A stretch of DNA of 64,000 nt from an uncultured Haemophilus sp. (lineage in GTDB: Bacteria > Pseudomonadota > Gammaproteobacteria > Enterobacterales > Pasteurellaceae), in assembly GCA_905205995.1 (NCBI GenBank), contig CAJLFU010000002.1, positions 1-64,000 of the forward strand, given 5' to 3'. The first letter of the stretch is position 1. Every line of letters begins with the position of its first letter. Below are positions 29,703-38,564 of the stretch, piece by piece. The notes below the pieces were generated by a model, which searched no databases, was not told the origin of the DNA, and saw only the letters and a program-made list of their open reading frames with translations. The position numbers and the translations under genes are program-made.

Positions 29703-31956
29703 TACATTTGTAAAAAACGAAACCAATAAATCACTTGAACAATTAAGCGATAAAGAAACTTATATTCAATTATTAAATTACGTAAAAACACTTTCTGCAG
29801 ATAAACCTAAAAATACAGGTAAACGTAAGGTTTACTATATCTCAGCTGAGTTTTTAATCGGTAAATTGCTTTCCAATAACCTGATTAACCTTGGTGTGTA
29901 TCAAGATATCAAAGCAGAATTAGAAAGTGCGGGTAAATCATTAAGCCATATTGAAGATATTGAGCCAGAACCGTCTTTAGGTAATGGTGGCTTAGGGCGT
30001 TTGGCTTCTTGCTTTATTGATTCCATGTCTACGCTTGGCTTAAATGCTGAAGGGGTAGGTTTAAATTATCATTATGGTTTGTTCAAACAGGTCTTTAAAA
30101 AGAATGAACAACATGCCGAGCCTAATGATTGGATTGAGGATAACTCTTGGTTAATTCCAACGAATATTAGCTATGAGGTGCCATTTAAGAAATTTACGTT
30201 AACCTCTAAACTAGATCGTATTGATATTCTAGGTTATAAGAAAGACACGAAAAACTATCTCAATTTATTTGATATTCAATCAGTGAATCCTAAACTGATT
30301 AAAAAAGGTATTGAGTTTGATAAAACTGCGATTGAAGAAAATCTAACATTGTTCCTTTATCCAGATGATTCAGATAAAAATGGGGAATTACTGCGTATTT
30401 ATCAACAATACTTTATGGTATCAAATGCTGCACAATTATTAATTGATGAAGCGATTGCACGTGGCAGTAATTTACATGATTTAGCCGATTATGCGTATGT
30501 TCAGATCAATGATACTCACCCTTCAATGGTGATTCCTGAATTAATTCGCTTATTAACAGAAAAACATAAAATTAAGTTTGCAGAAGCCGTTGAAATCGTA
30601 CGTAATATGGTGGGCTATACAAACCATACAATTTTGGCTGAAGCATTAGAAAAATGGCCACTCGATTATTTAGATGAAGTAGTGCCGCATTTAGTGGTGA
30701 TCATTAAGAAATTAGATAAATTAGTGCGTGCAGAATATAAAGATCCTGCCGTACAAATTATTGATAAACAAAAACGTGTGCATATGGCGCACATGGACAT
30801 CCACTTTTCAAATTCTGTGAATGGTGTGGCGGCATTACATACGGAGATTTTGAAAAATTCAGAGCTTAAAGCGTTCTATGCGTTATATCCTGAAAAATTC
30901 AATAATAAGACAAACGGCATTACCTTCCGCCGTTGGTTAGAGTTTTCTAACCAACCATTAGCGGCTTACATTAAAGAATTGATTGGTGATGAGTATTTGC
31001 ATGATGCAACCAAATTAGAAAAATTGTTAGCCTTTAAAGATGATAAAAAGGTTCATCAACAATTAGCGAAAATTAAGTTTGAAAACAAATTGGCATTAAA
31101 AGCATACCTTAAAGAAAATAAAGGTATTGATTTAGATGAAAATTCAATCATTGATACGCAAATTAAGCGTTTCCATGAATATAAACGCCAACAAATGAAT
31201 GCGCTTTACGTGATTCATAAATACTTGGAAATTAAAGCAGGGAAATTACCAAAACGTAAAATTACCGTAATCTTCGGTGGAAAAGCGGCACCCGCTTATG
31301 TGATTGCTCAGGATATTATTCATTTAATTCTTTGCTTATCTGAGTTAATCAATAATGATCCTAAAGTGAACAAGTATTTAAACGTGCATTTAGTGGAAAA
31401 CTATAATGTGAGTGTGGCGGAAAAACTGATTCCTGCAACCGATATTTCAGAACAAATTTCACTTGCCTCTAAAGAAGCTTCTGGTACAGGGAATATGAAA
31501 TTTATGCTGAATGGCGCATTAACGTTAGGCACAATGGATGGCGCTAATGTTGAAATTGCAGAATTAGCTGGTGCTGAAAATATCTATACATTCGGTAAAG
31601 ATTCAGAAAGCATTATTAAACTTTATGAAACAGCGGGTTATGTTTCAAAAGAGTATTATGAAAACGACAAAGAGATTAAAAGAGCGGTCGATTTTATTCT
31701 GAATCCTGCCGTGGTGAAATTAGGGAATAAAACACGTTTAGAACGTCTTTATAACGAGTTATTAAATAAAGACTGGTTTATGACGTTAATTGACTTTAAT
31801 GCTTATGTCGAAGCGAAAGAACAAATCTTAGCTGATTATGAAGATCAAGATAGTTGGAATGAGAAAGTCGTTTACAATATCGCAAAAGCGGGCTTCTTCT
31901 CATCTGACCGCACTATTGCTCAATATAATGCAGACATTTGGCATTGTGAGGGCTAA
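29692..31956 (+). CDS. glgP: Glycogen/maltodextrin phosphorylase
   Basis: This GT35 phosphorylase (754 residues) releases glucose-1-phosphate from alpha-1,4-glucans. The PLP-binding region [16 protein letters not shown] with its lysine is near residue 600. [18 protein letters not shown] and [16 protein letters not shown] are also conserved. The sequence and short N-terminus resemble Firmicutes enzymes more than the roughly 815-residue enterobacterial GlgP, a possible sign of transfer. The ATG at 29692 lies inside the end of malQ with AGGA eleven bases before it. In this operon it probably acts on the dextrins made by MalQ, i.e. as a MalP. Confidence 0.92.
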   Translation: MKFSTFVKNETNKSLEQLSDKETYIQLLNYVKTLSADKPKNTGKRKVYYISAEFLIGKLLSNNLINLGVYQDIKAELESAGKSLSHIEDIEPEPSLGNGGLGRLASCFIDSMSTLGLNAEGVGLNYHYGLFKQVFKKNEQHAEPNDWIEDNSWLIPTNISYEVPFKKFTLTSKLDRIDILGYKKDTKNYLNLFDIQSVNPKLIKKGIEFDKTAIEENLTLFLYPDDSDKNGELLRIYQQYFMVSNAAQLLIDEAIARGSNLHDLADYAYVQINDTHPSMVIPELIRLLTEKHKIKFAEAVEIVRNMVGYTNHTILAEALEKWPLDYLDEVVPHLVVIIKKLDKLVRAEYKDPAVQIIDKQKRVHMAHMDIHFSNSVNGVAALHTEILKNSELKAFYALYPEKFNNKTNGITFRRWLEFSNQPLAAYIKELIGDEYLHDATKLEKLLAFKDDKKVHQQLAKIKFENKLALKAYLKENKGIDLDENSIIDTQIKRFHEYKRQQMNALYVIHKYLEIKAGKLPKRKITVIFGGKAAPAYVIAQDIIHLILCLSELINNDPKVNKYLNVHLVENYNVSVAEKLIPATDISEQISLASKEASGTGNMKFMLNGALTLGTMDGANVEIAELAGAENIYTFGKDSESIIKLYETAGYVSKEYYENDKEIKRAVDFILNPAVVKLGNKTRLERLYNELLNKDWFMTLIDFNAYVEAKEQILADYEDQDSWNEKVVYNIAKAGFFSSDRTIAQYNADIWHCEG

Positions 31957-31965
31957 GGGGAAGCA

Positions 31966-32757
31966 ATGAAACTACTTACCCTGAATGTACACGCTTGGTT
32001 AGAAGCTAACCAAGCGGAAAAAATAGAGATTCTTGCTGACGCTATTGTGGAAAAGGGTTATGACATCATTGCCTTACAAGAGGTTAATCAATTGATGTCG
32101 GCTCCTGCTATTTCACCAACGTTAAAGCAAGATAACTATGGCGTCATTCTGTTGAATAAAATCAATCAACGCGTTGTACAAAAATATTCGCTTTTTTGGA
32201 GTAATTCGCATATTGGTTACGATAAATATGATGAAGGCATTGCATTTTTAACACGTTTGCCTGTTTATGATGTTGATGCATTCTATTGTAGCCAGCACCA
32301 ATGCCTTGACTCGATTCTTTCACGTAAAATCATTGGCTTGACGGTAGAATATCAAGGTCAGTTAATTGAATGTTATTCTTGCCATATCAATTTGCCAAAT
32401 TGTGATGGTGAAAACCAACTCGATAATGTTCGTTATATTGTAGAGCGGAGCCAAAGTGCGAATCTGAAAATCTTGATGGGCGATTTCAATACCGATGCAA
32501 TAAGCGATCAACAAGCTTACCAACAAATTAAATCCTTAGGCTTATTCGATACCTTTGAAATGGCAGAGCAGAAGGATAGCGGCATCACTGTAGAGAAAGC
32601 GATTGACGGCTGGAAAGGCCATAGTCAAGAAAAACGATTAGATTATATTTTTTTAAACCAAGCAAAAAGGGTTTTATCCAGTCAGGTTATTTTTAATGGA
32701 AAAAATAAACCGATTGTTTCCGACCATTTTGGCGTAGAAGTAGATCTCATCTTGTAG
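31966..32757 (+). CDS. mapP: Maltose-6'-phosphate phosphatase-like protein (EEP fold)
   Basis: This 263-residue protein has the endonuclease/exonuclease/phosphatase fold: N7 in LNVHAW, E39 in LQEVN, GDFNTDA with the catalytic Asp/Asn, DYIFLN, and D253-H254 in SDHFGV. Its position between glgP and a glucose/maltose-family PTS permease matches the Enterococcus MapP, an EEP protein that dephosphorylates maltose-6'-phosphate. No 6-phospho-alpha-glucosidase is present, so such a phosphatase would be required. The alternative, a nuclease or other phosphodiesterase, is less consistent with the operon. GGGGAAG is upstream, ten bases after glgP. Confidence 0.7.
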   Translation: MKLLTLNVHAWLEANQAEKIEILADAIVEKGYDIIALQEVNQLMSAPAISPTLKQDNYGVILLNKINQRVVQKYSLFWSNSHIGYDKYDEGIAFLTRLPVYDVDAFYCSQHQCLDSILSRKIIGLTVEYQGQLIECYSCHINLPNCDGENQLDNVRYIVERSQSANLKILMGDFNTDAISDQQAYQQIKSLGLFDTFEMAEQKDSGITVEKAIDGWKGHSQEKRLDYIFLNQAKRVLSSQVIFNGKNKPIVSDHFGVEVDLIL

Positions 32758-32767
32758 GAGGATTGAT

Positions 32768-34432
32768 ATGAAAAAACTACTCAGTTTTGAGTTTTGGCAA
32801 AAATTCGGTAAATGCCTAATGGTTGTGATTGCCGTGATGCCAGCCGCGGGTTTAATGGTGAGTATTGGTAACTCACTGCCTTTGATTAGCGATGCGGAAT
32901 GGCTAGCGCTTGTCGGAAATATAATCGCCCAAATTGGTTGGGGGATTATTGGTAACCTTCATCTATTATTTGCTTTAGCAATTGGTGGTAGCTGGGCAAA
33001 TGAACGTGCAGGTGGCGCATTTGCAGCTGGCCTGGCTTTCATTTTAATTAACTTAATCACCGGTAACTTTTTCGGTGTGAAACTTGAAATGCTAGCGGAT
33101 CCAAATGCACATGTAAGTACTGTATTGGCAGGTGAAATTCCTGTGGCGAATTACTTTGTGAATGTGCTTGGGCAACCTGCGTTAAATATGGGCGTATTCG
33201 TTGGTATTATCGCGGGTTTTGTGGGGGCAACAACCTTCAATCGTTACTACAATTTCCGTAAATTACCTGAAGTACTCACTTTCTTTAATGGTAAACGTTT
33301 TGTTCCTTTCGTTGTCATTTATCGTTCTGTATTAGTGGCGATCTTCCTATCACTATTCTGGCCTTTAGTTCAAACAGGAATTAATCATTTTGGCCAATGG
33401 ATTGCTAACTCACAAAACTCTGCGCCAATTTTAGCACCATTTATTTATGGTACCTTAGAGCGTCTATTGCTTCCATTTGGTTTACACCACATGTTGACCA
33501 TCCCAATGAACTACACTTCATTAGGCGGTACTTATGAGTTTTTAACCGGTGCACAACAAGGTAAACAAGTATTTGGCCAAGATCCACTTTGGCTTGCTTG
33601 GGTGACTGACTTAATCAACCTTAAAGATGCGGGTAACTTAACCCAATATAATGATCTTCTTTCAACAGTGACACCTGCTCGATTCAAAGTAGGACAAATG
33701 ATTGGTTCAACCGGTATCTTAATGGGCTTGACCCTCGCCATGTATATCAACGTAGATGAAGACAAGAAAAAACTCTATAAAGGTATTTTCCTTTCTTCTG
33801 CACTTGCGGTGTTCTTAACCGGTGTGACAGAGCCAATCGAATACATGTTTATGTTTGTCGCATTACCACTTTATATTGTTTATGCTTTAGTACAAGGTTC
33901 TGCTTTCGCCATGGCAGATATTGTGGACTTACGTGTGCATTCATTCGGTAACATTGAGTTCTTAACGCGTACACCAATGGCAATTAAAGCCGGCATTGGT
34001 ATGGATGTGATCAACTTTATTTGGGTATCGATCCTATTTGCTGTTGCCATGTTCTTTATCGCGAACTTTATGATTAAGAAATTTAACCTTGCAACAGCAG
34101 GCCGTAACGGTAACTATGATGCAAAAGGTTCAGATGAAGCTTCTAGCGATGAGCCAAAAGTGGCGAATGCTAGCACGCAAGTTATTCAAATCATCAACTT
34201 ACTTGGTGGACGTAATAACATCGCAGATGTTGATGCTTGTATGACACGTTTACGTATCACCGTGCATAATCCAGATTTAGTGGGTGACGAAGCAAGTTGG
34301 AAACAAGCGGGCGCAATGGGCTTTATCGTGAAAGGTTCAGGTATCCAAGCGATTTATGGGCCAAAAGCAGATGTCTTAAAATCAGATATTCAAGATGTGC
34401 TTTCATCCGGCGCTGATATTCCTAAAATGTAA
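32768..34432 (+). CDS. PTS EIICB of the glucose/maltose family (MalX-like)
   Basis: This 554-residue protein has about ten membrane helices in the EIIC domain (residues about 10-440, with PFGLHHMLTIPMNYTSLGG and the conserved TGVTEPIEYMFMF) followed by an EIIB domain. The phosphorylated cysteine is C491 in DACMTRLRITV. No EIIA domain is fused or encoded nearby, so a cytosolic EIIA-Glc (Crr) would donate the phosphate. In this operon maltose is the likely substrate, giving maltose-6'-phosphate for the upstream phosphatase. It starts ten bases after mapP behind AGGAGG. Confidence 0.88.
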   Translation: MKKLLSFEFWQKFGKCLMVVIAVMPAAGLMVSIGNSLPLISDAEWLALVGNIIAQIGWGIIGNLHLLFALAIGGSWANERAGGAFAAGLAFILINLITGNFFGVKLEMLADPNAHVSTVLAGEIPVANYFVNVLGQPALNMGVFVGIIAGFVGATTFNRYYNFRKLPEVLTFFNGKRFVPFVVIYRSVLVAIFLSLFWPLVQTGINHFGQWIANSQNSAPILAPFIYGTLERLLLPFGLHHMLTIPMNYTSLGGTYEFLTGAQQGKQVFGQDPLWLAWVTDLINLKDAGNLTQYNDLLSTVTPARFKVGQMIGSTGILMGLTLAMYINVDEDKKKLYKGIFLSSALAVFLTGVTEPIEYMFMFVALPLYIVYALVQGSAFAMADIVDLRVHSFGNIEFLTRTPMAIKAGIGMDVINFIWVSILFAVAMFFIANFMIKKFNLATAGRNGNYDAKGSDEASSDEPKVANASTQVIQIINLLGGRNNIADVDACMTRLRITVHNPDLVGDEASWKQAGAMGFIVKGSGIQAIYGPKADVLKSDIQDVLSSGADIPKM

Positions 34433-34452
34433 TTCAACCTAAATGCTAATTT

Positions 34453-34478
34453 TATCCCCGCTCTTCAAGGCGGGGATA
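34453..34478. other. Stable hairpin without T-run after the PTS gene
   Basis: TATCCCCGC and GCGGGGATA arms form a 9-bp GC-rich stem 20 bases after the operon. No T-run follows on either strand, so it may protect the mRNA 3' end rather than terminate. Confidence 0.4.
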
Positions 34479-34583
34479 TCCTCTAAATATCTCATCTTGA
34501 TATTATTCATCTTCAATCTATCCCAAGAATCCTTTTATTTGATACTAGCAACATACAAAACATTTCCACAATTTTGGCTTTAT

Positions 34584-34619
34584 AAAAAAATACCGCCCGT
34601 TGTATAACGAGCGGTATTT
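34584..34619 (-). terminator. rnb terminator
   Basis: AAATACCGC (34588-34596) pairs with GCGGTATTT (34611-34619), with an inner CGTT/AACG stem. On the minus strand it is followed by seven T, 25 bases after the rnb stop. Confidence 0.85.
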
Positions 34620-34643
34620 GTAGTGTTAGCAGGGAAGTGGTTA

Positions 34644-36623
34644 TTAAATGATTAATTGACCGACAATACTACGAGTTTCTTCTCGAACCTCAGTAAGTTT
34701 CACTTTCACTAAATCGCCGATTTTGTAACGACGTTCCCCTTGAATATACAGCGCCAATTCATCAGCATTCACTTGCATTTCATCTTTATTTGGATGCAAT
34801 GTGGAAGCGGGTACGAACATGGATGCGCCATTTTCCAATAATTGAACCCGTAAACCACCACGCATTACATCTTGCACTTCTGCATCAAATTCAGCATTTT
34901 CTGAGACTTTATCAGCAAGATAGCGACAATATAACCAGTCTGCGATATCACGTTCAACCAAGCGATTTTGACGACGAGCCTCTTGTAAGCGAGCAAGGAC
35001 TTCATCTTGTGGTTTTTCACAAGCTTGTTGTGTGAGTACCGCTTTAATTAAACGATGGTTTACCATATCCGAATATTTACGGATAGGTGATGTCCAAGTC
35101 GCGTAACCTTCTAATCCAAGCCCAAAATGTGGCGCAAGTTCAGATTTAAACTCCGCAAAGGTTAAATAACGACGTAAACGGAATTCTAAATAATCACCTT
35201 CAATTGGTTCAATATCATGACGCATTTGGCAATAACCTTTTAAGGTCGCCAAATTTTCCACTGAATAGCGTTCAGCAAGCTCAGCTTGATTTTCTTCATT
35301 AGCTAAATTTGCCATTAAGAAATTATGGGCATTTTCTAAGAATTTTTTATCAAAGCCCGTATGCGTATTGAAAATACCGGTCTGAGCTTGTTCAGCTAAG
35401 AATTGTGCAGCACAGATATTGGCAATAATCATGGATTCTTCCACGATTTGATTTGCAATACGACGATATTCTGCTTTAATTTCTGTTACTTTACCATTTT
35501 TATCGAGAATAAAGGAGTAATCCGGTTTCTCTTTAAATAAGAGAGAATGCGTTTTACGCCATTGAATACGCGCTTTGGTAAATTGATGTAACCAATCAAT
35601 TTGCTGTGCAATTTCAGGTGTTTCCGGTTGCCATGCATCCGGTACTTGTTCTAAATAATCTGAAATCTTGTTATAGGCTAATTTTGCTTTAGATTGCACA
35701 TAAGCAGACACAAAATGCGGTTTAGCCGTGATGTTGCCGGCAAGATCTGTTTCGATATAACACACTAATGCAGGGCGAGTTTCATTTGCCATTAATGAAC
35801 ATAATTCATCAGACAGTTCACGCGGCAACATAGGAATGTTAAAGCCAGGTAAATAATTAGTGAAACAACGCTGTTTCGCATCTTTTTCAATTTGTGAATC
35901 TAATGCAATGTAAGCTGTTGGATCGGCAATGGCAACGACTAATCGCCAGCCGGTTTGCGTACCATCTTGCTCGACAGGTTCGATATAAAGGGCATCGTCC
36001 ATATCCTGTGTGCTTTCAGAGTCAATAGTGACAAAATGAAGTGCGGTCAGATCTTCGCGAGTTTGTTGATCTAACATTTCATAACTTTCTGCACCTTGCA
36101 CAGGATGACGAGATTGCTCATGACGTGCCAATGTCACCCACCAAGGAGCTAATTCATCATCAGCACGGCAGATAAATTGATTGATGGTAGCATAGAAAAA
36201 GCGATCATCACGTAATGGGTGCGTTTTTAAATTTGCTACGACCCAGTCGCCTTCTTGTAATTCTTCTTTGACGGATTTGGCTTGTTGTGCGCCAATAGGT
36301 TGATTGATACTTGGATGATCAACTAAAACTTGCAATTTCTTGTCTTTATTGAACCGCACTTTGGCAATAAAGCGAGTGAGCATTGGCTCAATTAATTCTT
36401 CAGGTTCAGCTTGCTCTTTATCGCCTTGTTTTTCAATGGTGGCTTTGATTTTGTCACCGTGCATCACTTTTTTCATCGCAGGTGGGGCAATAAAGTAGCT
36501 TTTTTTATCGCACTCTAAAAAACCATAAGCTTTATCAGTACTTTTTACCACGCCTTCAACGTGTTCTTTGCTGTCGTGAATTTGTTGCTTAAGTTGTGCG
36601 AGTAATGGATTATCTTGGAACAT
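34644..36623 (-). CDS. rnb: Exoribonuclease II
   Basis: RNase II degrades unstructured RNA 3' to 5'. At 659 residues it matches the E. coli enzyme (644). It has N-terminal cold-shock domains (GVVKSTDKAYGFLECDKKSYF near residue 25), the RNB catalytic domain with the aspartate cluster in DSESTQDMDDALYIE (near 200-215), and a C-terminal S1 domain (IGDLVKVKLTEV). The segment YATWTSPIRKYSDMVNHRL is the family signature. fabI lies upstream on the same strand, the H. influenzae order. Confidence 0.95.
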   Translation of the reverse strand: MFQDNPLLAQLKQQIHDSKEHVEGVVKSTDKAYGFLECDKKSYFIAPPAMKKVMHGDKIKATIEKQGDKEQAEPEELIEPMLTRFIAKVRFNKDKKLQVLVDHPSINQPIGAQQAKSVKEELQEGDWVVANLKTHPLRDDRFFYATINQFICRADDELAPWWVTLARHEQSRHPVQGAESYEMLDQQTREDLTALHFVTIDSESTQDMDDALYIEPVEQDGTQTGWRLVVAIADPTAYIALDSQIEKDAKQRCFTNYLPGFNIPMLPRELSDELCSLMANETRPALVCYIETDLAGNITAKPHFVSAYVQSKAKLAYNKISDYLEQVPDAWQPETPEIAQQIDWLHQFTKARIQWRKTHSLLFKEKPDYSFILDKNGKVTEIKAEYRRIANQIVEESMIIANICAAQFLAEQAQTGIFNTHTGFDKKFLENAHNFLMANLANEENQAELAERYSVENLATLKGYCQMRHDIEPIEGDYLEFRLRRYLTFAEFKSELAPHFGLGLEGYATWTSPIRKYSDMVNHRLIKAVLTQQACEKPQDEVLARLQEARRQNRLVERDIADWLYCRYLADKVSENAEFDAEVQDVMRGGLRVQLLENGASMFVPASTLHPNKDEMQVNADELALYIQGERRYKIGDLVKVKLTEVREETRSIVGQLII

Positions 36624-36646
36624 AGTTATATTTAAAAAAAGAGAAA

Positions 36647-36668
36647 AGGCAGACTGAAAAGCCTGCCT
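36647..36668 (-). terminator. fabI terminator
   Basis: AGGCAG (36647-36652) pairs with CTGCCT (36663-36668). On the minus strand TTTCTCTTTTTTT follows, between fabI and rnb. Confidence 0.75.
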
Positions 36669-36689
36669 AAAAATAGATTGTACGAAAAA

Positions 36690-37478
36690 TTATTCTTCGC
36701 CTAATTCGCCCATTGCGGTGATGCTGAAACCTGCATCTACGTGAACGATTTCACCAGTGATACCCGATGCTAAATCAGAACATAAGAATGCTGCTGAGTT
36801 ACCCACATCTTCGATAGTAACAGTGCGGCGTAATGCTGCGGTTTTCTCAAATGCAGAAAACATTTTCTTGAAGTTTTTAATACCTGATGCCGCTAAGGTA
36901 CGGATTGGACCCGCAGAGATCGCATTCACACGAATACCTTCTTTACCTAAATCAGCCGCCATCACGCGAGTTGCCGCTTCAAGAGACGCTTTCGCTAAAC
37001 ACATGACGTTGTAGTTAGGAATCGCGCGCTCAGCACCTAAGTAAGAAAGAGTTAATAACGCTGCATTTGGATTTAAGTAAGGGCGTGCCGCTTGTGCCAT
37101 TGCTACAAAGCTGAATGCACTGATGTCGTGAGCAATACGGTAGCCTTCACGAGTTGCTGCGTTTACGTAATCGCCATCTAATTGGTCGCCTGGTGCGAAT
37201 GCGATAGCGTGTACGAAACCATCAAATTTTTCCCAACGTTTGCTTAATTCAGCAAAGCAGTTTTGGATGCTTTCATCGGTCGCTACGTCTAAAGGTAATA
37301 CGATGTCAGAACCAAATTCTTTTGCAAATTCTTCTACGCGTGGTTGTAATTTATCGTTTAAATAAGTGAAAGCAAGTTCAGCGCCTTGTTCTTTCATTGC
37401 TTTTGCGATCCCGTAAGCAATAGAACGGTTGCTTGCAAGACCTGTTACTAAAATACGTTTACCAGTTAAGAAACCCAT
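36690..37478 (-). CDS. fabI: Enoyl-ACP reductase (NADH)
   Basis: FabI reduces trans-2-enoyl-ACP in the last step of each fatty-acid elongation cycle and is the triclosan target. This atypical SDR has 262 residues: [16 protein letters not shown] near the N-terminus, the Tyr-X6-Lys pair in [26 protein letters not shown], and [11 protein letters not shown] in the substrate loop. The ATG at 37478 follows AGGAAAAAA; a 23-codon upstream extension to 37547 is open but not conserved. Confidence 0.97.
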   Translation of the reverse strand: MGFLTGKRILVTGLASNRSIAYGIAKAMKEQGAELAFTYLNDKLQPRVEEFAKEFGSDIVLPLDVATDESIQNCFAELSKRWEKFDGFVHAIAFAPGDQLDGDYVNAATREGYRIAHDISAFSFVAMAQAARPYLNPNAALLTLSYLGAERAIPNYNVMCLAKASLEAATRVMAADLGKEGIRVNAISAGPIRTLAASGIKNFKKMFSAFEKTAALRRTVTIEDVGNSAAFLCSDLASGITGEIVHVDAGFSITAMGELGEE

Positions 37479-37563
37479 ATTTTTTCCTATGTTTGAGTTA
37501 AAAAAATCGACAAGATTATACTTGTTTTGTGTGCTTTCGGCAATCAATCACACCTTGTACCAG

Positions 37564-38319
37564 TTAGGCTGGATTATCAATATCTTTAAATTCTACATCC
37601 AGACCATATTCCGTTGCCAACCATTCACCTAATGCTTTGATACCATAGCGTTCAGTCGCATGATGACCAGCCGCAAAGAAATGAATACCTTGCTCACGAG
37701 CAGAGTGAATTGTTTGCTCCGAAACCTCACCGGTAATAAAGGCATCACAACCTTGTGCTGCAGCTAAATCAATATAGCCTTGTCCACCACCGGTACAAAT
37801 GCCAATTTTACGGATTAAGTGCGGTCCATTTTCGGTGCAAATTAACGGTTTGCGTTGAAGCACTTGTTCAATACGTTGCGCAAACTCTTCAGCGGTAACG
37901 GGCTCTTTTAACGTTCCCCAAACAGGAATGCTAGTTGAGCCATTTTCTAAAGGTTGAAGATCGCCAATCCCTAATAACTGAGCAAGTTTTGCATTGTTGC
38001 CTAATTCTGGGTGAACATCCAGAGGCAAGTGGTAGCCGTATAAATTAATGTCATTCACAAGCAAGGTTTTGATACGTTTGCCTTTCATGCCGCGAATACA
38101 TGGATTTTCACTTTTCCAAAAATAGCCATGGTGGACAAGCACTGCATCAGCTTGTTGTGCAACAGCATAATCAATTAGTGCTTGGCTTGCGGTGACACCT
38201 GTGATGATCTTTTGGATCTCTGATTTGCCTTCTACTTGCAAACCGTTAGGCGCGTAATCGTTAATTCTGTCTGTGCTAAGTTTGTCGTTTAGTAAACGTT
38301 CAAGTTCTAAGTTGTTCAT
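37564..38319 (-). CDS. Nif3-like dinuclear metal-centre protein (YbgI family)
   Basis: This 251-residue protein belongs to the Nif3/YbgI/DUF34 family, which forms a toroidal hexamer with a dinuclear metal site. Ligands are visible in VLVHHGYFWK (two His near residue 63), LDVHPELGNNAKLA and AAGHHATERYG near the C-terminus. A GTP cyclohydrolase-like or metal-handling role has been proposed for relatives; the function is unsettled. It lies downstream of the small-RNA candidate on the same strand. Confidence 0.9.
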   Translation of the reverse strand: MNNLELERLLNDKLSTDRINDYAPNGLQVEGKSEIQKIITGVTASQALIDYAVAQQADAVLVHHGYFWKSENPCIRGMKGKRIKTLLVNDINLYGYHLPLDVHPELGNNAKLAQLLGIGDLQPLENGSTSIPVWGTLKEPVTAEEFAQRIEQVLQRKPLICTENGPHLIRKIGICTGGGQGYIDLAAAQGCDAFITGEVSEQTIHSAREQGIHFFAAGHHATERYGIKALGEWLATEYGLDVEFKDIDNPA

Positions 38320-38364
38320 GATTTTTAAGAAAAAAGAAAAAGGTGAGATATGGTAAGAGATTTC

Positions 38365-38462
38365 AAAAAAAATGGCTAGTGCAAAAGGAGTGGGGGGAAT
38401 GCACTAGCCAGTAGAGTGTCTGTCATAACACAAGTTTACTATCTAAAACGAGATTCATTATA
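38365..38462 (-). ncRNA. Candidate small RNA with C-rich anti-Shine-Dalgarno loop
   Basis: On the minus strand a promoter is readable: -35 TTGATC at 38484-38479, 16-base spacer, -10 TATAAT at 38462-38457, predicted transcript start near 38450. About 40 bases downstream a perfect 10-bp stem (TGGCTAGTGC/GCACTAGCCA, 38410-38401 and 38382-38373) closes an 18-base loop AUUCCCCCCACUCCUUUU and is followed by eight T. The RNA would be about 85 nucleotides. The loop offers CUCCUUUU, complementary to Shine-Dalgarno sequences. The promoter element sits just after the lpxL terminator, so it is a separate unit. Alternatives are a terminated leader of the nif3-like gene, which starts 45 bases beyond, or a 16-codon leader ORF (38426-38376). 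Confidence 0.6.
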
Positions 38463-38489
38463 TATTTAATTATATAAAGATCAAGAAAA

Positions 38490-38517
38490 AAAAATAAGGA
38501 AAATTTTCCTTATTTTT
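38490..38517. terminator. lpxL terminator, perfect 28-bp palindrome
   Basis: A perfect palindrome centred at 38503/38504 (AAAAATAAGGAAAA and its complement) is followed on the minus strand by a T-run. It lies 48 bases downstream of lpxL and just before the small-RNA promoter. Confidence 0.8.
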
Positions 38518-38564
38518 CGATATGTCGTTTTATCATTTAAGAATAGATGAAAAATGAACCGCAC

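Noticed and set aside
34453..34478. GC-rich hairpin after the PTS gene as the operon terminator
   Set aside because: There is no T-run on either strand; kept only as a hairpin feature.
38462..38479. Fur box at the small-RNA promoter (a RyhB/HrrF-like RNA)
   Set aside because: The region is AT-rich but no stretch approached the 19-bp Fur consensus well enough, so iron control is not claimed.
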